A stretch of 64,000 bases of DNA from Dactylosporangium sp. AC04546 (GCF_022095675.1 NZ_JAHYSG010000047.1:1-64000); one strand, 5' to 3'. Shown: positions 34,666 through 44,929, numbered from the stretch's first letter. The notes: a model not told the origin generated them from the letters alone. Numbers and translations: made by a program.

Positions 34666-35655
34666 CTACTGGATCAGCGCGTCGATCGCGATGCCGACGA
34701 ACAGCAGCGTGAGGTACGTGACGGACCAGTGGAACAGCCGCATCGGCTTGAGCGGCTCGCCCCGCCGGGCCCGGTTGTCGAGCTTGTGGGCCTCGATCAG
34801 CAGCAGCGCGCCGGTGACGACGGCCACGACGCCGTAGAGCGGGGTCATCCCGAACGGCCAGAGTGCGACGGAGGCGAGCACGGTGAGCCAGCTGTAGACG
34901 ACCGTTTCCAGGCCCACGCGGCGCATGCTCGCCACGACGGGCAGCATCGGGATGCCGGCCCGGGCGTAGTCGTCCTTGAACTTGATGGCGAGCGCGTAGA
35001 AGTGCGGCGGCTGCCACAGGAACACGACCGCGAACAGCACCCAGGCCTGCCACGACAGGCCGCCGGTGACCGCGGCCCAGCCGATGAGCACCGGCGCCGC
35101 GCCGCAGGCGCCGCCCCACACCGTGTTGGACGGCGTGGTCCGCTTGAGCCACAGCGTGTAGACGAGGTCGTAGTAGGCGATCGCGCCGACCGTCAGCAGC
35201 GTGGCGAGCGGGTTGGTGAAGACCGCCATGAGCACGGTCGACAGCACGGCGAGCGTGAGGCCGAACACCAGGGCCGCCCGCGGCGACACGAAGTGCGTGG
35301 CCAGCGGGCGCCGCGACGTGCGCTTCATCACCTGGTCGATGTCGCGGTCGATGTAGCAGTTCAGCGCGTTGGCCGCACCGGCCGCGAGCGTGCCGCCGAC
35401 CAGGACGACCAGGACCAGCCACAGCGACGGCAGGCCGTGGTCGGCCAGGAACATCGCCGGGACGGTGGTGATGAGCAGCAGCTCGATGATGCGCGGCTTG
35501 GTCAGCGAGACGTAGGCCTTGATGACCGCGCCGAGACTTGCGCGCCGGACAGCCGCCTGCGCCTGCTGGGCCCTGGCAAGGGCCGCGGCCGACGTGGGAC
35601 GGACCGCCTCGGACGCGCTCTGGGGAACCGATGCACGGTCGACGAGCTGCGTCAC
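34666..35655 (-). CDS. ctaB: Protoheme IX farnesyltransferase (heme O synthase)
   Basis: A 329-residue membrane prenyltransferase of the UbiA family, converting heme B to heme O. The first DxxxD motif is [15 protein letters not shown] (~residue 105) and the second region is [15 protein letters not shown] (~220). About nine membrane helices are present. A 45-residue Ala-rich cytoplasmic N-terminus precedes [13 protein letters not shown]. The GTG at 35655 has an AAGGTGG ribosome site. It is divergent from tkt. It acts just before CtaA, which lies 14 kb away. Confidence 0.94.
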   Translation of the reverse strand: MTQLVDRASVPQSASEAVRPTSAAALARAQQAQAAVRRASLGAVIKAYVSLTKPRIIELLLITTVPAMFLADHGLPSLWLVLVVLVGGTLAAGAANALNCYIDRDIDQVMKRTSRRPLATHFVSPRAALVFGLTLAVLSTVLMAVFTNPLATLLTVGAIAYYDLVYTLWLKRTTPSNTVWGGACGAAPVLIGWAAVTGGLSWQAWVLFAVVFLWQPPHFYALAIKFKDDYARAGIPMLPVVASMRRVGLETVVYSWLTVLASVALWPFGMTPLYGVVAVVTGALLLIEAHKLDNRARRGEPLKPMRLFHWSVTYLTLLFVGIAIDALIQ

Positions 35656-36005
35656 GCTGGATAGCCACCTTCCGGCGTCGGACCACGGAGTCGCCTGGCG
35701 AATTCGGGTCGAGATCGCCAGGCCCTCGCATCCTAGAACAGCAACTGTGCAGGCCAGACGCGGGCCCCGGGGAAGTGTGCCCGGCGGATTTCGCGCACAG
35801 CAGAACGGATCGGCGTTTGGACGGATCCGGACCGTCCGGCCACTCCGGCGCCGTGTGGCCATCGACTACCGTTGCCGCAGGCAGTGTCGCCGATGTCCGA
35901 AACATGGTCGACTGCGCGTGCCGCCACCCGATCGTGGGTAGGGTCGACCTGATAACCCCTCGAGGAAAATACGCAACCTCGCCGTTCGACAGGAGCAGCA
36001 CCGCC
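35656..36005. other. Intergenic region between divergent ctaB and tkt
   Basis: About 350 bases that should carry promoters for both genes. A tkt ribosome site AGGAG is at 35991-35995. I found no clear palindrome, riboswitch or small gene. Confidence 0.5.
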
Positions 36006-38147
36006 GTGAGCGTTGAAGAGGTCAAGGGTCCCGAGCTTTCCTGGTCCGAGGTCGACCGGCGGGCGGTCGACACGGTCCGGGTGCTGGCGATGGACGCCGT
36101 CGAGAAGTCGGGCAATGGCCACCCGGGCACGGCGATGAGCCTGGCCCCCGCCGCATACCTGTTGTTCCAGAGGGCCATGCAGCACGACCCGACCGACCCC
36201 AACTGGATCGGCCGGGACCGGTTCGTCCTCTCCTGCGGGCACTCCAGCCTGACGCTCTACATCCAGCTGTACCTCGCGGGCTACGGGCTGAGCCTCGACG
36301 ACCTCAAGTCGCTGCGGCAGTGGGGCTCGCTCACGCCGGGCCACCCGGAGCACGGGCACACGGCCGGCGTCGAGACCACCACCGGCCCGCTCGGTCAGGG
36401 CATCGGCAACGCGGTCGGCATGGCGATGGCCGCCCGCCGCGAGCGCGGCCTGTTCGACCCGGAGCCGCCGGTCGGTGAGAGCGTCTTCGACCACCACGTC
36501 TTCGTGCTGTGCTCCGACGGCGACATCGAAGAGGGCATCAGCCACGAGGTGAGCGCGCTCGCCGGCCACCAGAAGCTCGGCAACCTGGTCGTCATCTACG
36601 ACGACAACGAGATCTCGATCGAGGACGACACCAGGGTCGCCAAGAGCGAGGACGTCGCCGCCCGCTACGAGGCCTACGGCTTCCACGTGCAGACCGTCGA
36701 CTGGCGCAAGGGCCACGACGCCGGCGACGGCGTCTACGTCGAGGACGTCGAGGCGCTGCACGAGGCGATCCTCGCGGCGAAGGCGGAGACCTCCCGCCCG
36801 TCGTTCATCGCGCTGCGCACGATCATCGGCTGGCCGGCCCCCAAGAAGCAGAACACGGGCAAGATCCACGGATCGGCGCTCGGCGCCGACGAGGTCGCCG
36901 CGACCAAGCAGGTGCTGGGCTTCGACCCGGCGCTGTCGTTCGAGGTGTCCGACGAGATCCTGACCCACACCCGCGGCGTCATCGAGCGCGGCCGCGACGA
37001 CCACGCCAAGTGGGACAAGCGGTTCGCCGAGTGGCGTGAGGCCAACGCCGAGCGCGCGGCCCTGCTCGACCGGCTCTACTCCGGCGCGCTGCCCGACGCC
37101 TGGGAGAAGGCGCTGCCCGAGTTCGCGCCGAGCGCCAAGGGCGTCGCGACCCGCAAGGCGTCCGGCGACACCCTGGGCGCGCTCGCGCCCGTGCTGCCCG
37201 AGCTGTGGGGCGGCTCGGCCGACCTGGCCGAGAGCAACAACACGACGATGGAGGGCGAGCCCTCGTTCCTGCCGTCGGAGTATGCGACGAAGGCGTTCCC
37301 CGGCCACGAGTACGGGCGGACGATGCACTTCGGCATCCGCGAGCACGGCATGGGCGCCATCCTCAACGGCATCAAGCTGCACGGCCCGACCCGCCCCTAC
37401 GGCGGCACCTTCCTGGTCTTCTCCGACTACATGCGCCCGGCGGTGCGGCTCGCCGCGCTGATGAAGCTGCCGGTCGTCTACGTCTGGACGCACGACTCGA
37501 TCGGCCTCGGCGAGGACGGCCCGACCCACCAGCCGATCGAGCACCTGTCGGCGCTGCGCGCGATCCCCGGCCTCGCCGTGGTCCGCCCGGGCGACGCCAA
37601 CGAGACCGCACAGGCCTGGAAGGCCGCGCTGGAGCGCCGCGACCAGCCGATCGCGCTGGCCCTCACCCGGCAGAACCTGCCGGTCCTCGACCGCACCGAA
37701 TATGCGTCGGCCGACAACGTCGCCAAGGGCGGCTACGTGCTCAAGGACGCGTCCAACGGCCAGCCGCAGGTCATCATCGTGGCCACCGGCTCCGAGGTGC
37801 AGCTCGCCGTCGAGGCGCAGCAGCGGCTGGAGGAGGCGGGCACCCCGACGCGGGTCGTCTCGATGCCGTGCCAGGAGTGGTTCCAGGAGCAGGACCTGGC
37901 GTACCGCCAGCAGGTCTTCCCGACCGGCGTGAAGGCGCGCGTCAGCGTCGAGGCCGGGATCGCGATGTCGTGGCAGGGCCTGCTCGGCGACTGCGGCGTG
38001 GCGGTCAGCATCGAGCACTACGGCGCCAGCGCGCCGTACACGGTGCTGTTCGAGCAGTTCGGGTTCACGGCCGACGCGGTGGTCGCGGCGGCGCACGCGT
38101 CGCTCGCCAAGGTCGGCGAGATCACCGGCAGCACCACCGGCAACTAG
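36006..38147 (+). CDS. tkt: Transketolase
   Basis: A 713-residue TPP-dependent transketolase of the pentose-phosphate pathway. The substrate/TPP region [18 protein letters not shown] (~residue 35), the TPP motif CSDGDIEEG (~170) and the catalytic Glu segment [13 protein letters not shown] (~445) are visible. GTG at 36006 has an AGGAG site ten bases upstream; the frame is open upstream of it but without homology. It is the first gene of the tkt-tal-pgi-zwf-opcA-pgl operon. Confidence 0.95.
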   Translation: MSVEEVKGPELSWSEVDRRAVDTVRVLAMDAVEKSGNGHPGTAMSLAPAAYLLFQRAMQHDPTDPNWIGRDRFVLSCGHSSLTLYIQLYLAGYGLSLDDLKSLRQWGSLTPGHPEHGHTAGVETTTGPLGQGIGNAVGMAMAARRERGLFDPEPPVGESVFDHHVFVLCSDGDIEEGISHEVSALAGHQKLGNLVVIYDDNEISIEDDTRVAKSEDVAARYEAYGFHVQTVDWRKGHDAGDGVYVEDVEALHEAILAAKAETSRPSFIALRTIIGWPAPKKQNTGKIHGSALGADEVAATKQVLGFDPALSFEVSDEILTHTRGVIERGRDDHAKWDKRFAEWREANAERAALLDRLYSGALPDAWEKALPEFAPSAKGVATRKASGDTLGALAPVLPELWGGSADLAESNNTTMEGEPSFLPSEYATKAFPGHEYGRTMHFGIREHGMGAILNGIKLHGPTRPYGGTFLVFSDYMRPAVRLAALMKLPVVYVWTHDSIGLGEDGPTHQPIEHLSALRAIPGLAVVRPGDANETAQAWKAALERRDQPIALALTRQNLPVLDRTEYASADNVAKGGYVLKDASNGQPQVIIVATGSEVQLAVEAQQRLEEAGTPTRVVSMPCQEWFQEQDLAYRQQVFPTGVKARVSVEAGIAMSWQGLLGDCGVAVSIEHYGASAPYTVLFEQFGFTADAVVAAAHASLAKVGEITGSTTGN

Positions 38148-38164
38148 TACCCAAGGAGACAGCG

Positions 38165-39277
38165 ATGACTTCCGATCGGCTGGCCGAGCTCGCCGCCGCC
38201 GGCGTGGCGATCTGGCTCGATGACCTCTCCCGCCAGCGGCTGACCAGTGGAGGCCTCGACAAGCTGCGCCGTGAGCAGCACGTCGTGGGCGTCACCAGCA
38301 ACCCGACCATCTTCGCCAAGGCCCTGTCGCAGGCCGAGGACTACGCGGACGCCGTCAAGGACCTCGCGCTGCGTAAGTGCGCGGTCAGCGAGGCGTCCCG
38401 CGCGCTCATGACCGCCGACGTCCGCTGGGCCTGCGACGTCATGCGGCCCGCCTACGACGCCAGCAAGGGCCAGGACGGCCGGGTCTCCATCGAGGTCGAC
38501 CCGACCCTCGCCAACGACACCGAGCGCACCATCGCCGAGGCGAAGGCGCTGTGGTGGATGGTCGACCGCGAGAACCTGTTCATCAAGATCCCGGCGACCA
38601 AGGAGGGCCTGCCGGCGATCACGGCCACGCTCGCCGAGGGCATCAGCGTCAACGTCACGCTGATCTTCTCGCTGGAGCGGTACGAGGCGGTCATCAACGC
38701 CTTCTTCGCGGGCATGGAGCAGGCCAAGGCCAACGGCCACGACCTGTCCAAGATGGCCTCGGTGGCGTCGTTCTTCGTGTCGCGCGTCGACACCGAGTAC
38801 GACAAGCGCCTCGAGAAGCTCGGCAGCGACGAGGCGAAGGCCCTCATGGGCAAGGCCGCCGTCGCCAACGCCCGCCTGGCGTACAAGCTCTACGAGGGCC
38901 TGTTCGGAAGCGAGCGGTGGCAGGCGCTGGCCGACGCGGGCGCCCACCCGCAGCGGCCGCTGTGGGCGTCGACCTCGACCAAGAACCCGGAGTACCGCGA
39001 CGTCATCTACGTCGAGGAGCTCGTGGCGCCGGGCACGGTCAACACCATGCCGGAGTCGGTCGTCCACGCGTTCGCCGACCACGGCGAGGTGCGCCTCGAC
39101 GCGATCACCGGAAACTACGACCACGCCCACCGGGTCATGGACGGGCTCGCGGCGCTCGGCATCAGCTACGACGACGTCGTCGAGGTGCTGGAGCGCGAGG
39201 GTGTCGAGAAGTTCACGGCCAGCGGCAGCGAGATGCTCGAGACGGTCCGGGTGGCCCTCGAAGCGGCTGCGAAGTGA
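38165..39277 (+). CDS. tal: Transaldolase
   Basis: A 370-residue transaldolase of the longer actinobacterial type. The Schiff-base Lys is in [15 protein letters not shown] (~residue 141) and the N-terminal signature is [14 protein letters not shown] (~40). It transfers a dihydroxyacetone unit between sugar phosphates. ATG 38165 has a strong AAGGAGAC ribosome site at 38153. It lies 17 bases after tkt. Confidence 0.95.
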   Translation: MTSDRLAELAAAGVAIWLDDLSRQRLTSGGLDKLRREQHVVGVTSNPTIFAKALSQAEDYADAVKDLALRKCAVSEASRALMTADVRWACDVMRPAYDASKGQDGRVSIEVDPTLANDTERTIAEAKALWWMVDRENLFIKIPATKEGLPAITATLAEGISVNVTLIFSLERYEAVINAFFAGMEQAKANGHDLSKMASVASFFVSRVDTEYDKRLEKLGSDEAKALMGKAAVANARLAYKLYEGLFGSERWQALADAGAHPQRPLWASTSTKNPEYRDVIYVEELVAPGTVNTMPESVVHAFADHGEVRLDAITGNYDHAHRVMDGLAALGISYDDVVEVLEREGVEKFTASGSEMLETVRVALEAAAK

Positions 39278-39319
39278 TCCTGCACCGCTGACACTGAGCT
39301 GGTAACCGGAGGGGAACGG

Positions 39320-40792
39320 GTGTCTGATCTACTCGACGACGTGGTCGCCGCGGCCGGGCTGACGGTCTTCGGCGCCGCCTCCGTCCCGGGCTCGATCGAC
39401 GCCCGTTCCCTTGCGGAGCCGCCTCCCGCGGGTCCGCCGGTGCCGGCCGGCCTCCTGCCGCGCATCGCCGAGCTGCGGGCCGAGCTGCGCTCGCGCGGGC
39501 TCGACCACGTGGTGCTGTGTGGCAGCGGCTCCTCCGTGCTGGCCGCCGCGGCGATCGCCCGCACGCTCGGCGTCGACCTCACGGTCCTCGACGCCGACGA
39601 TCCCCATCAGGTCCGGGCGGCGCTCGGCGACCGCCTCGGGCGGACCGTGGTCGTCCTGGCCTCGCCGGAGACCGACAGCCACCGCCGGGCCTATCAGCAG
39701 GCCTTCGAAGACGCCGGTCACGACGATGTGGGCCGGCGTTTCGTCATCGTGACCTCCCCCGGCTCGCCGTCGGCCACGCTGGCCGCCGAGACCGGTGCGC
39801 ACCTGTTCCTCGCCGAGCCCTCGTCCTCGGCCTTCTCCGCCTACGGGCTGGTCCCCAGCGGCCTGGCCGGCGCGGACGTCGCGTCGCTGCTCGATCAGCC
39901 GGTGCGGCGCGCGGCGGCTGGCTTCGCGCTGACGCCGCTGTCGCCGTCCCTTTCGGTCGAGGCGTCCGACGACCCCGGCGTCGCACTGGGGGCCGCGATC
40001 GCCGCCGGTGCCCGGGCCGGGCGCGACAAGCTCGCCCTCGCCTCCGACGGCACCGGCCTCGACGGGCTCGCCGACTGGATCGCGCACCTCGTCGCCGCGC
40101 GGACCCCGCTCGTCCCGGTCGTGCTGGAGAACCCGTCCGCCTGGGGCCACGAGGGTCCCGACGTGCTCAGCGTGACGCTCGGCGGCGCCGTCGGCGCGGG
40201 CCTGATGCCCGGCGGCGGCATCGCCCCCGACCTCGCCGTCAACGGCCCGCTCGGCGCCCAGTTCGCGGTGTGGGAGCGCGCGGTGGCGGTCGCCGCCGGC
40301 ATCCTCGGCCCCGGCGAGCCGTTGCGCTGCGAGCCTGCCCTCAGCGCTGACACGCCCGCGTTCGTCGACGGCGCCGTCGAGGTCTACGGCGACGTCTCCG
40401 CGACGACCCTCATCGGGGCCGTCGACCAGTTCGCCCGCGGCATCGGGCCGGGCGGCCACCTGGCGGTGACGGCCTTCCTCGACCGGGTGGGCGACGCGGC
40501 CGCCACCGGTGTCCGCGACGCGCTCGGCGCCCGCGTCCCCCGGGTGGTGACGTTCGCCTGGGGCCGGCTGCCGCAGGGGAACCCGGCCGCCGGCTCGTTC
40601 CTCCAGCTCACCGGCGCGGTGACCGACGACCTGCCGATCCCCGGCCGCGAGCAGACCTTCGGCGAGCTCCAGGCCGCGCAGGCCGCGGGCGAGCGCCGGG
40701 CCCTGCGCGGCCTCGGCCGCCCGGTGCTGCGCCTGCACCTGACCGACCGGGCAACCGGTGTCGAACAACTGTTGGCCGCCCTCGGAGGGTGA
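39320..40792 (+). CDS. Divergent glucose-6-phosphate isomerase-like SIS protein
   Basis: A 490-residue protein in the operon position usually held by pgi. An N-terminal sugar-isomerase (SIS) core is visible: DHVVLCGSGSSVLAAAAIA (~residue 66), TVVVLASPETDSHR (~115) and RRFVIVTSPGSPSAT (~145). The C-terminal SIS-like half includes LIGAVDQFARGIGPGGHLAV. The classical PGI signatures, including the DQWGVELGK-type motif with the catalytic Lys, are not seen, and the protein is shorter than normal PGI (about 550). It may isomerise glucose 6-phosphate by a diverged site or play a regulatory role. Confidence 0.8.
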   Translation: MSDLLDDVVAAAGLTVFGAASVPGSIDARSLAEPPPAGPPVPAGLLPRIAELRAELRSRGLDHVVLCGSGSSVLAAAAIARTLGVDLTVLDADDPHQVRAALGDRLGRTVVVLASPETDSHRRAYQQAFEDAGHDDVGRRFVIVTSPGSPSATLAAETGAHLFLAEPSSSAFSAYGLVPSGLAGADVASLLDQPVRRAAAGFALTPLSPSLSVEASDDPGVALGAAIAAGARAGRDKLALASDGTGLDGLADWIAHLVAARTPLVPVVLENPSAWGHEGPDVLSVTLGGAVGAGLMPGGGIAPDLAVNGPLGAQFAVWERAVAVAAGILGPGEPLRCEPALSADTPAFVDGAVEVYGDVSATTLIGAVDQFARGIGPGGHLAVTAFLDRVGDAAATGVRDALGARVPRVVTFAWGRLPQGNPAAGSFLQLTGAVTDDLPIPGREQTFGELQAAQAAGERRALRGLGRPVLRLHLTDRATGVEQLLAALGG

Positions 40793-40797
40793 GACTG

Positions 40798-42315
40798 ATG
40801 ACGAATCCGCTGCGGGACCCCCAAGACCGGCGGCTGCCTCGGATTCCCGAGCCGTGCGCGCTGGTCATCTTCGGTGTGACCGGCGACCTGGCGCGCAAGA
40901 AGCTCATCCCGGCCGTCTACGACCTCGCCAACCGCGGTCTGCTGCCGCCGAGCTTCGCCGTGCTGGGCTTCGCCCGCCGCGACTGGGGCGACGGCGACTT
41001 CGAGGAACTCGCCCGCAAGGCGGCGATGGCCGGCGCCCGCACCACGTGGCGCGAGGAGGTCTGGTCGCGCCTCGCCGGCAACATCCACTTCGTGCAGGGC
41101 TCGTTCGAGGACGACACCGCCTTCGACCACCTGGCCCAGACCCTCGACGACCTCCGCGACCAGGCCGGCATCCCCGGCAACGCCGCGTTCTACCTCTCGA
41201 TCCCGCCGTCGGCCTTCCCGATCGTGCTCAAGCAGCTCGAGCGCACCGGCATGTCCGACAACGCGAAGTCGGGCGGCTGGCGCCGGGTGGTGGTGGAGAA
41301 GCCGTTCGGCTACGACCTGGCCTCCGCCCGCCAGCTCAACGACCTGGTCGACGACGCGTTCACCGCGCAGGACGTGTTCCGCATCGACCACTACCTCGGC
41401 AAGGAGACGGTCCAGAACATCCTGGCCCTGCGCTTCGCCAACAACCTCTTCGAGCCGGTCTGGAACTCCAACTACGTCGACTCGGTGCAGATCACGATGG
41501 CCGAGGACGTCGGCATCGGCACCCGCGCCGGGTTCTACGACACGGTGGGCACGGCCCGCGACGTCCTCCAGAACCACCTGCTCCAGTTGCTGGCCCTGGT
41601 CGCGATGGAGGAGCCGACGGCGTTCGACGCCAACGCGATCCGCACCGAGAAGCTGAAGGTCCTCAACGCCATCGCGGTGCCGACGGACGTCTTCTCGCAT
41701 ACGGTCCGGGGGCAGTACCTCACCGGCTGGGTCGCCGGTGAGCGCGTCGCCGGCTACCTGGAGGAGAAGGACGTCCCGCAGGACTCGAAGACCGAGACCT
41801 ACGTCGCGGTCCGGCTGGGCATCCAGAACCGGCGCTGGGCGGGCGTCCCCTTCTACATCCGGGCCGGCAAGCGGCTCCCCCGGCGGGTCACCGAGCTCGC
41901 CGTGTCGTTCAAGAAGGCGCCGCACCTGCCGTTCCAGCCGGCCGACGTGGAGATGCTCGGCCACAACCAGCTGGTCATCCGGGTCCAGCCCGACGAGGGC
42001 GTGATGCTCAAGTTCGGCTCCAAGGTGCCCGGCACGACGATGGAGGTCCGCGACATCGCGATGGACTTCCAGTACGGCGAGGCGTTCACCGATGCCAGCC
42101 CCGAGGCGTACGAGCGGCTCATCCTCGACGTGCTCGTCGGCGACAAGACGTTGTTCCCGGACTCGGCCGAGGTCGAGGCAAGCTGGAACGTGGTCGACCC
42201 GCTGGAGGCGGCCTGGGCGGGTTCGACGCCCGAGCCGTACCGCGCGGGCGAGTGGGGTCCGCGGGCCGCGGACGAGATGCTGGCCCGCGAGGGCCGCGCC
42301 TGGCGCCGGGCATAA
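40798..42315 (+). CDS. zwf: Glucose-6-phosphate dehydrogenase
   Basis: A 505-residue first enzyme of the oxidative pentose-phosphate pathway. The NADP motif is VIFGVTGDLARKKL (~residue 22) and the active-site signature is RIDHYLGKETVQN (~195). The ATG at 40798 has a GGAGGG site; a GTG at 40789 overlapping the previous stop is an alternative. OpcA, encoded next, is its usual assembly/activity partner in actinobacteria. Confidence 0.96.
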   Translation: MTNPLRDPQDRRLPRIPEPCALVIFGVTGDLARKKLIPAVYDLANRGLLPPSFAVLGFARRDWGDGDFEELARKAAMAGARTTWREEVWSRLAGNIHFVQGSFEDDTAFDHLAQTLDDLRDQAGIPGNAAFYLSIPPSAFPIVLKQLERTGMSDNAKSGGWRRVVVEKPFGYDLASARQLNDLVDDAFTAQDVFRIDHYLGKETVQNILALRFANNLFEPVWNSNYVDSVQITMAEDVGIGTRAGFYDTVGTARDVLQNHLLQLLALVAMEEPTAFDANAIRTEKLKVLNAIAVPTDVFSHTVRGQYLTGWVAGERVAGYLEEKDVPQDSKTETYVAVRLGIQNRRWAGVPFYIRAGKRLPRRVTELAVSFKKAPHLPFQPADVEMLGHNQLVIRVQPDEGVMLKFGSKVPGTTMEVRDIAMDFQYGEAFTDASPEAYERLILDVLVGDKTLFPDSAEVEASWNVVDPLEAAWAGSTPEPYRAGEWGPRAADEMLAREGRAWRRA

Positions 42316-42332
42316 GAGGGGTTGCGAGACTC

Positions 42333-43355
42333 ATGATCGGACTTTGGGACACCACCGGTATCGAGGTCGTCAAGGCGCTGGCCAACGAGCGGCGCAGCGC
42401 CGGCGGGCTGACCAGCGGACTCGCGCTGACGCTGATCGCCGTGGTCGACGAGCGCCAGGTCCGCGAGGCCGAGGCCGCGGCGACCATCGCCGCCGCCCAG
42501 CACCCGTGCCGGCTGCTCATCATCGTGCGGGCCGACGTCACCCAGCAGCGTTCCCGGCTCGACGCCGAGATCGTCGTCGGCGGTCGCCTCGGCCCGTGCG
42601 AGGCGGTCGTGATGCGGATGCAGGGCCGGCTGGCGCTGCACGCCGAGTCGGTCGTCATGCCGCTGCTCGCCCCGGACGTGCCGGTGGTGACCTGGTGGCA
42701 GTGCACGCCCCCGGAGCGGATCGCCTACGACCCGCTGGGCGTCGTCGCCGACCGGCGCATCACCGACAGCGCGCAGGCCGACGACCCGGTCGAGGCGCTG
42801 CGCATCCGCGCCGACGACTACGTGCCCGGCGACACCGACCTGGCCTGGTCGCGGATCACCCCGTGGCGCACCCTTCTGGCCGGCGCGTTCGACGCCAACC
42901 GGGTAGGGGTCCGAGCGGTGAACATCGTCGCGCCCGACAAGGACCCCACAGCCCCGCTGCTCGGCGGCTGGCTGGAGGCCCGCCTCGGCGTGCACCCGAC
43001 CCGGTCGAGGGGCAGCGGCAAGATCATGGAGGCGGTCGAGCTCCAGCTGGAGGACGACACCACCATGCGCCTCGTCCGCGACCTCAACGCGGGCGTCGCC
43101 ACGCTCCAGTGCACCGGCCAGCCCGACCGCATCCTGCCGCTGAGCCGCCGGCCGCTGGGCGAGGAGCTCGCCGAGGAGCTGCGCCGCCTCGACCCCGACC
43201 AGCCCTACGCGGCCGCCCTCGCCGCCGCGACCGGCAAGGGCCGCCTCGACGAGCGGCTCGCGCCCCGCGTGCACATCTGGAAGGACCCGGCGCTCGCCGA
43301 GCGCCCGGAGGCCGCCCCGCCCGCACCCAGCCTGCAGGAGACGCTGTCTTCATGA
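42333..43355 (+). CDS. opcA: Glucose-6-phosphate dehydrogenase assembly protein OpcA
   Basis: A 340-residue OpcA, required for active Zwf in cyanobacteria and actinobacteria. It starts MIGLWDTTGIEVVKALANERR and has VPVVTWWQCTPPE (~residue 123) and RSRGSGKIMEAVELQLEDD (~228), characteristic of the family. It lies 17 bases after zwf and overlaps pgl by four bases. The C-terminus is a Pro/Ala tail. Confidence 0.94.
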   Translation: MIGLWDTTGIEVVKALANERRSAGGLTSGLALTLIAVVDERQVREAEAAATIAAAQHPCRLLIIVRADVTQQRSRLDAEIVVGGRLGPCEAVVMRMQGRLALHAESVVMPLLAPDVPVVTWWQCTPPERIAYDPLGVVADRRITDSAQADDPVEALRIRADDYVPGDTDLAWSRITPWRTLLAGAFDANRVGVRAVNIVAPDKDPTAPLLGGWLEARLGVHPTRSRGSGKIMEAVELQLEDDTTMRLVRDLNAGVATLQCTGQPDRILPLSRRPLGEELAEELRRLDPDQPYAAALAAATGKGRLDERLAPRVHIWKDPALAERPEAAPPAPSLQETLSS

Positions 43356-44122
43356 CCCAGTCCAAGGTCGTCGTCCACACCGAGCCGAAGCTCCTCGCCG
43401 AGGCGGCGGCCGCGCGCCTGATCGTGCGGCTGACCGACGCGCAGGCCGAGCGCGGTGAGGCCACCGTGGTGCTCACCGGCGGCCGCATCGCCGCCCAGAT
43501 CTACCAGGCGGTGCGCGAGTCCCCGGCCCGTGACGCGGTGGACTGGTCGCGGGTGAACCTGTGGTGGGGCGACGAGCGGTTCCTGCCTGCCGGCGACCCG
43601 GAGCGCAACGAGACCCAGGCCCGCGCGGCCTTCCTCGACGTCCTCCCGCTGACGCCGTCGCGCGTCCACCCGCTCCCGCCCTCCGACGGCCCCGACGGCG
43701 ACGACGCCGAGGCCGCCGCGGCCCGCGCCGCCGCCGAACTGGCCGCCGCGGCCGGCCCCGGCCACGCGGAGCTCCCCCACTTCGACGTCGTACTGCTCGG
43801 CGTCGGCGAGGACGGCCACGTGGCCTCGGTGTTCCCGGAGCACCCGGTGACGTTCGAGACCCGGCCGGTGTCGGCGGTCCGGGGCAGCCCCAAGCCCCCG
43901 CCGGTGCGCATCACGCTGACCCTGCCGGCCATCAACACGGCCGACGAGGTGTGGCTGATCGCCTCGGGCACGGGCAAGGCGCGCGCTGTGGGCCTGGCGC
44001 TCGCCGAGGCCGGCCCGCGCCAGATCCCGGCCGCGGGCGTCCACGGCCGCGAGCTGACGCTGTGGCTGCTGGACTCGGCGGCCGCCCACGACCTGCCGCC
44101 GAAGTTCCGCAGCCTGGTCTGA
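43352..44122 (+). CDS. pgl: 6-phosphogluconolactonase
   Basis: A 256-residue lactonase completing the oxidative branch after Zwf. Typical motifs are VVLTGGRIAAQIY (~residue 40), VNLWWGDERFLP (~67) and VVLLGVGEDGHVASVFP (~145), the last carrying the catalytic-region His. The ATG at 43352 overlaps the opcA stop. It is the last gene of the operon and is followed by a 60-bp tandem duplication and dispersed hairpin copy 3. Confidence 0.94.
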   Translation: MTQSKVVVHTEPKLLAEAAAARLIVRLTDAQAERGEATVVLTGGRIAAQIYQAVRESPARDAVDWSRVNLWWGDERFLPAGDPERNETQARAAFLDVLPLTPSRVHPLPPSDGPDGDDAEAAAARAAAELAAAAGPGHAELPHFDVVLLGVGEDGHVASVFPEHPVTFETRPVSAVRGSPKPPPVRITLTLPAINTADEVWLIASGTGKARAVGLALAEAGPRQIPAAGVHGRELTLWLLDSAAAHDLPPKFRSLV

Positions 44123-44126
44123 CCGC

Positions 44127-44246
44127 TCGACGCTGTCTCCCGGCCGGCTGCCCGCTGCGGCGGCCGGCCGCCCCGCCGCAGGCGAGTCGACGCCGTCTCC
44201 CGGCCGGCCGCCCACCACGGCGACCGGCCGCCGCGCCGAAGTCGTG
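44127..44246. repeat. 60-bp tandem duplication after pgl
   Basis: Two adjacent 60-bp units (44127-44186 and 44187-44246), both beginning TCGACGC(T/C)GTCTCCCGGCCGG, with about ten differences concentrated in the second half. They start 5 bases after the pgl stop codon. Their GC-rich self-complementary content may form terminator-like structure. Confidence 0.75.
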
Positions 44247-44264
44247 CCGCGCTCTACCGTCCTG

Positions 44265-44322
44265 CCATGATCAAAGGAAACTTCTGGTCGCTATGGCAGC
44301 CAGAATCTTCCCTTGATCATGG
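44265..44322. repeat. Dispersed hairpin element, copy 3 (15-bp arms, 28-nt core)
   Basis: Left arm CCATGATCAAAGGAA (44265-44279) and right arm TTCCCTTGATCATGG (44308-44322) pair with one mismatch around a 28-nt core ACTTCTGGTCGCTATGGC followed by AGCCAGAATC. It lies in the gap between convergent pgl and rbpA. The arms are almost identical to copy 2. Confidence 0.85.
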
Positions 44323-44467
44323 GCGCTCAAGCCGTGATCGCGGATTCCGCACGGCTGAGCGAAGAGGCCACTCCATCAGCACGCCATCCACCGGGACAAA
44401 GCGGGCAAATCACCAAGGCCGGGGGTGCGGATCACCGCCAGGCGGCCCGATGCGGCCAGTGGGAGCG

Positions 44468-44806
44468 TCAGGAGCGACGCTGGCGGAGGCGGGTCAAGGC
44501 CTCCTGAAGGATGGCCTCGCCGTCGGCGTCGGTGCGCCGCTCCTTCACGTACGCCAGGTGGGTTTTGTAAGGCTCGGCCCGCGGCCGCTCCGGCGGCGCC
44601 TGCTCGTCCTGCCCCGCCGGGAGGCCGCAGCGCGGGCAGTCCCAGGTAATGGGGGGCGTGATCTCGGCGGCGAAGGCCGGCTCGGTCACATGGCCGTTGG
44701 CGCACCAATAGGTGACGCTACGGCGAGGGGCCTGCTCGCCGCGCTCGGCCCAGCGCATGGGGCCGGAGCCGACTCGGGTTCCGCGGATGGCGTTGCCAGC
44801 TGCCAC
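44468..44806 (-). CDS. rbpA: RNA polymerase-binding protein RbpA
   Basis: A 112-residue actinobacterial transcription factor that binds sigma and stabilises the open promoter complex. The Zn-like core YWCANGHV ... DCPRCGLP (~residues 33-60) and the C-terminal sigma-interaction part RRTDADGEAILQEALTRLRQRR are present. GTG at 44806 follows an AGGAG site. The N-terminal GTRVGSGPMRWAERGE segment is typical. It stands alone between convergent pgl and tandem secG. Confidence 0.95.
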   Translation of the reverse strand: MAAGNAIRGTRVGSGPMRWAERGEQAPRRSVTYWCANGHVTEPAFAAEITPPITWDCPRCGLPAGQDEQAPPERPRAEPYKTHLAYVKERRTDADGEAILQEALTRLRQRRS

Positions 44807-44875
44807 GGCTGCTCGCTCCTGTTCGTCGGGGGGTGCGACGTCGTGCGGAGTGCAGGAGTGTGGGCGAAAAACACC

Positions 44876-44906
44876 TGCGCGCGGCCCCGGAACGGAACCG
44901 CGCGCA
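44876..44906 (-). terminator. Intrinsic terminator of secG
   Basis: Arms TGCGCGCGG (44876-44884) and CCGCGCGCA (44898-44906) form a perfect 9-bp stem with a 13-nt loop. Read leftward, the stem is followed closely by GGTGTTTTTCG, a short T-tract. It lies 23 bases after the secG stop. Confidence 0.7.
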
Positions 44907-44929
44907 TCATTTTAAAGCGTCGGCGCTGC

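Noticed and set aside
36509..39291. Overlapping Arg-rich frames in tkt and tal
   Set aside because: They are alternate-frame readings of well-identified enzymes.
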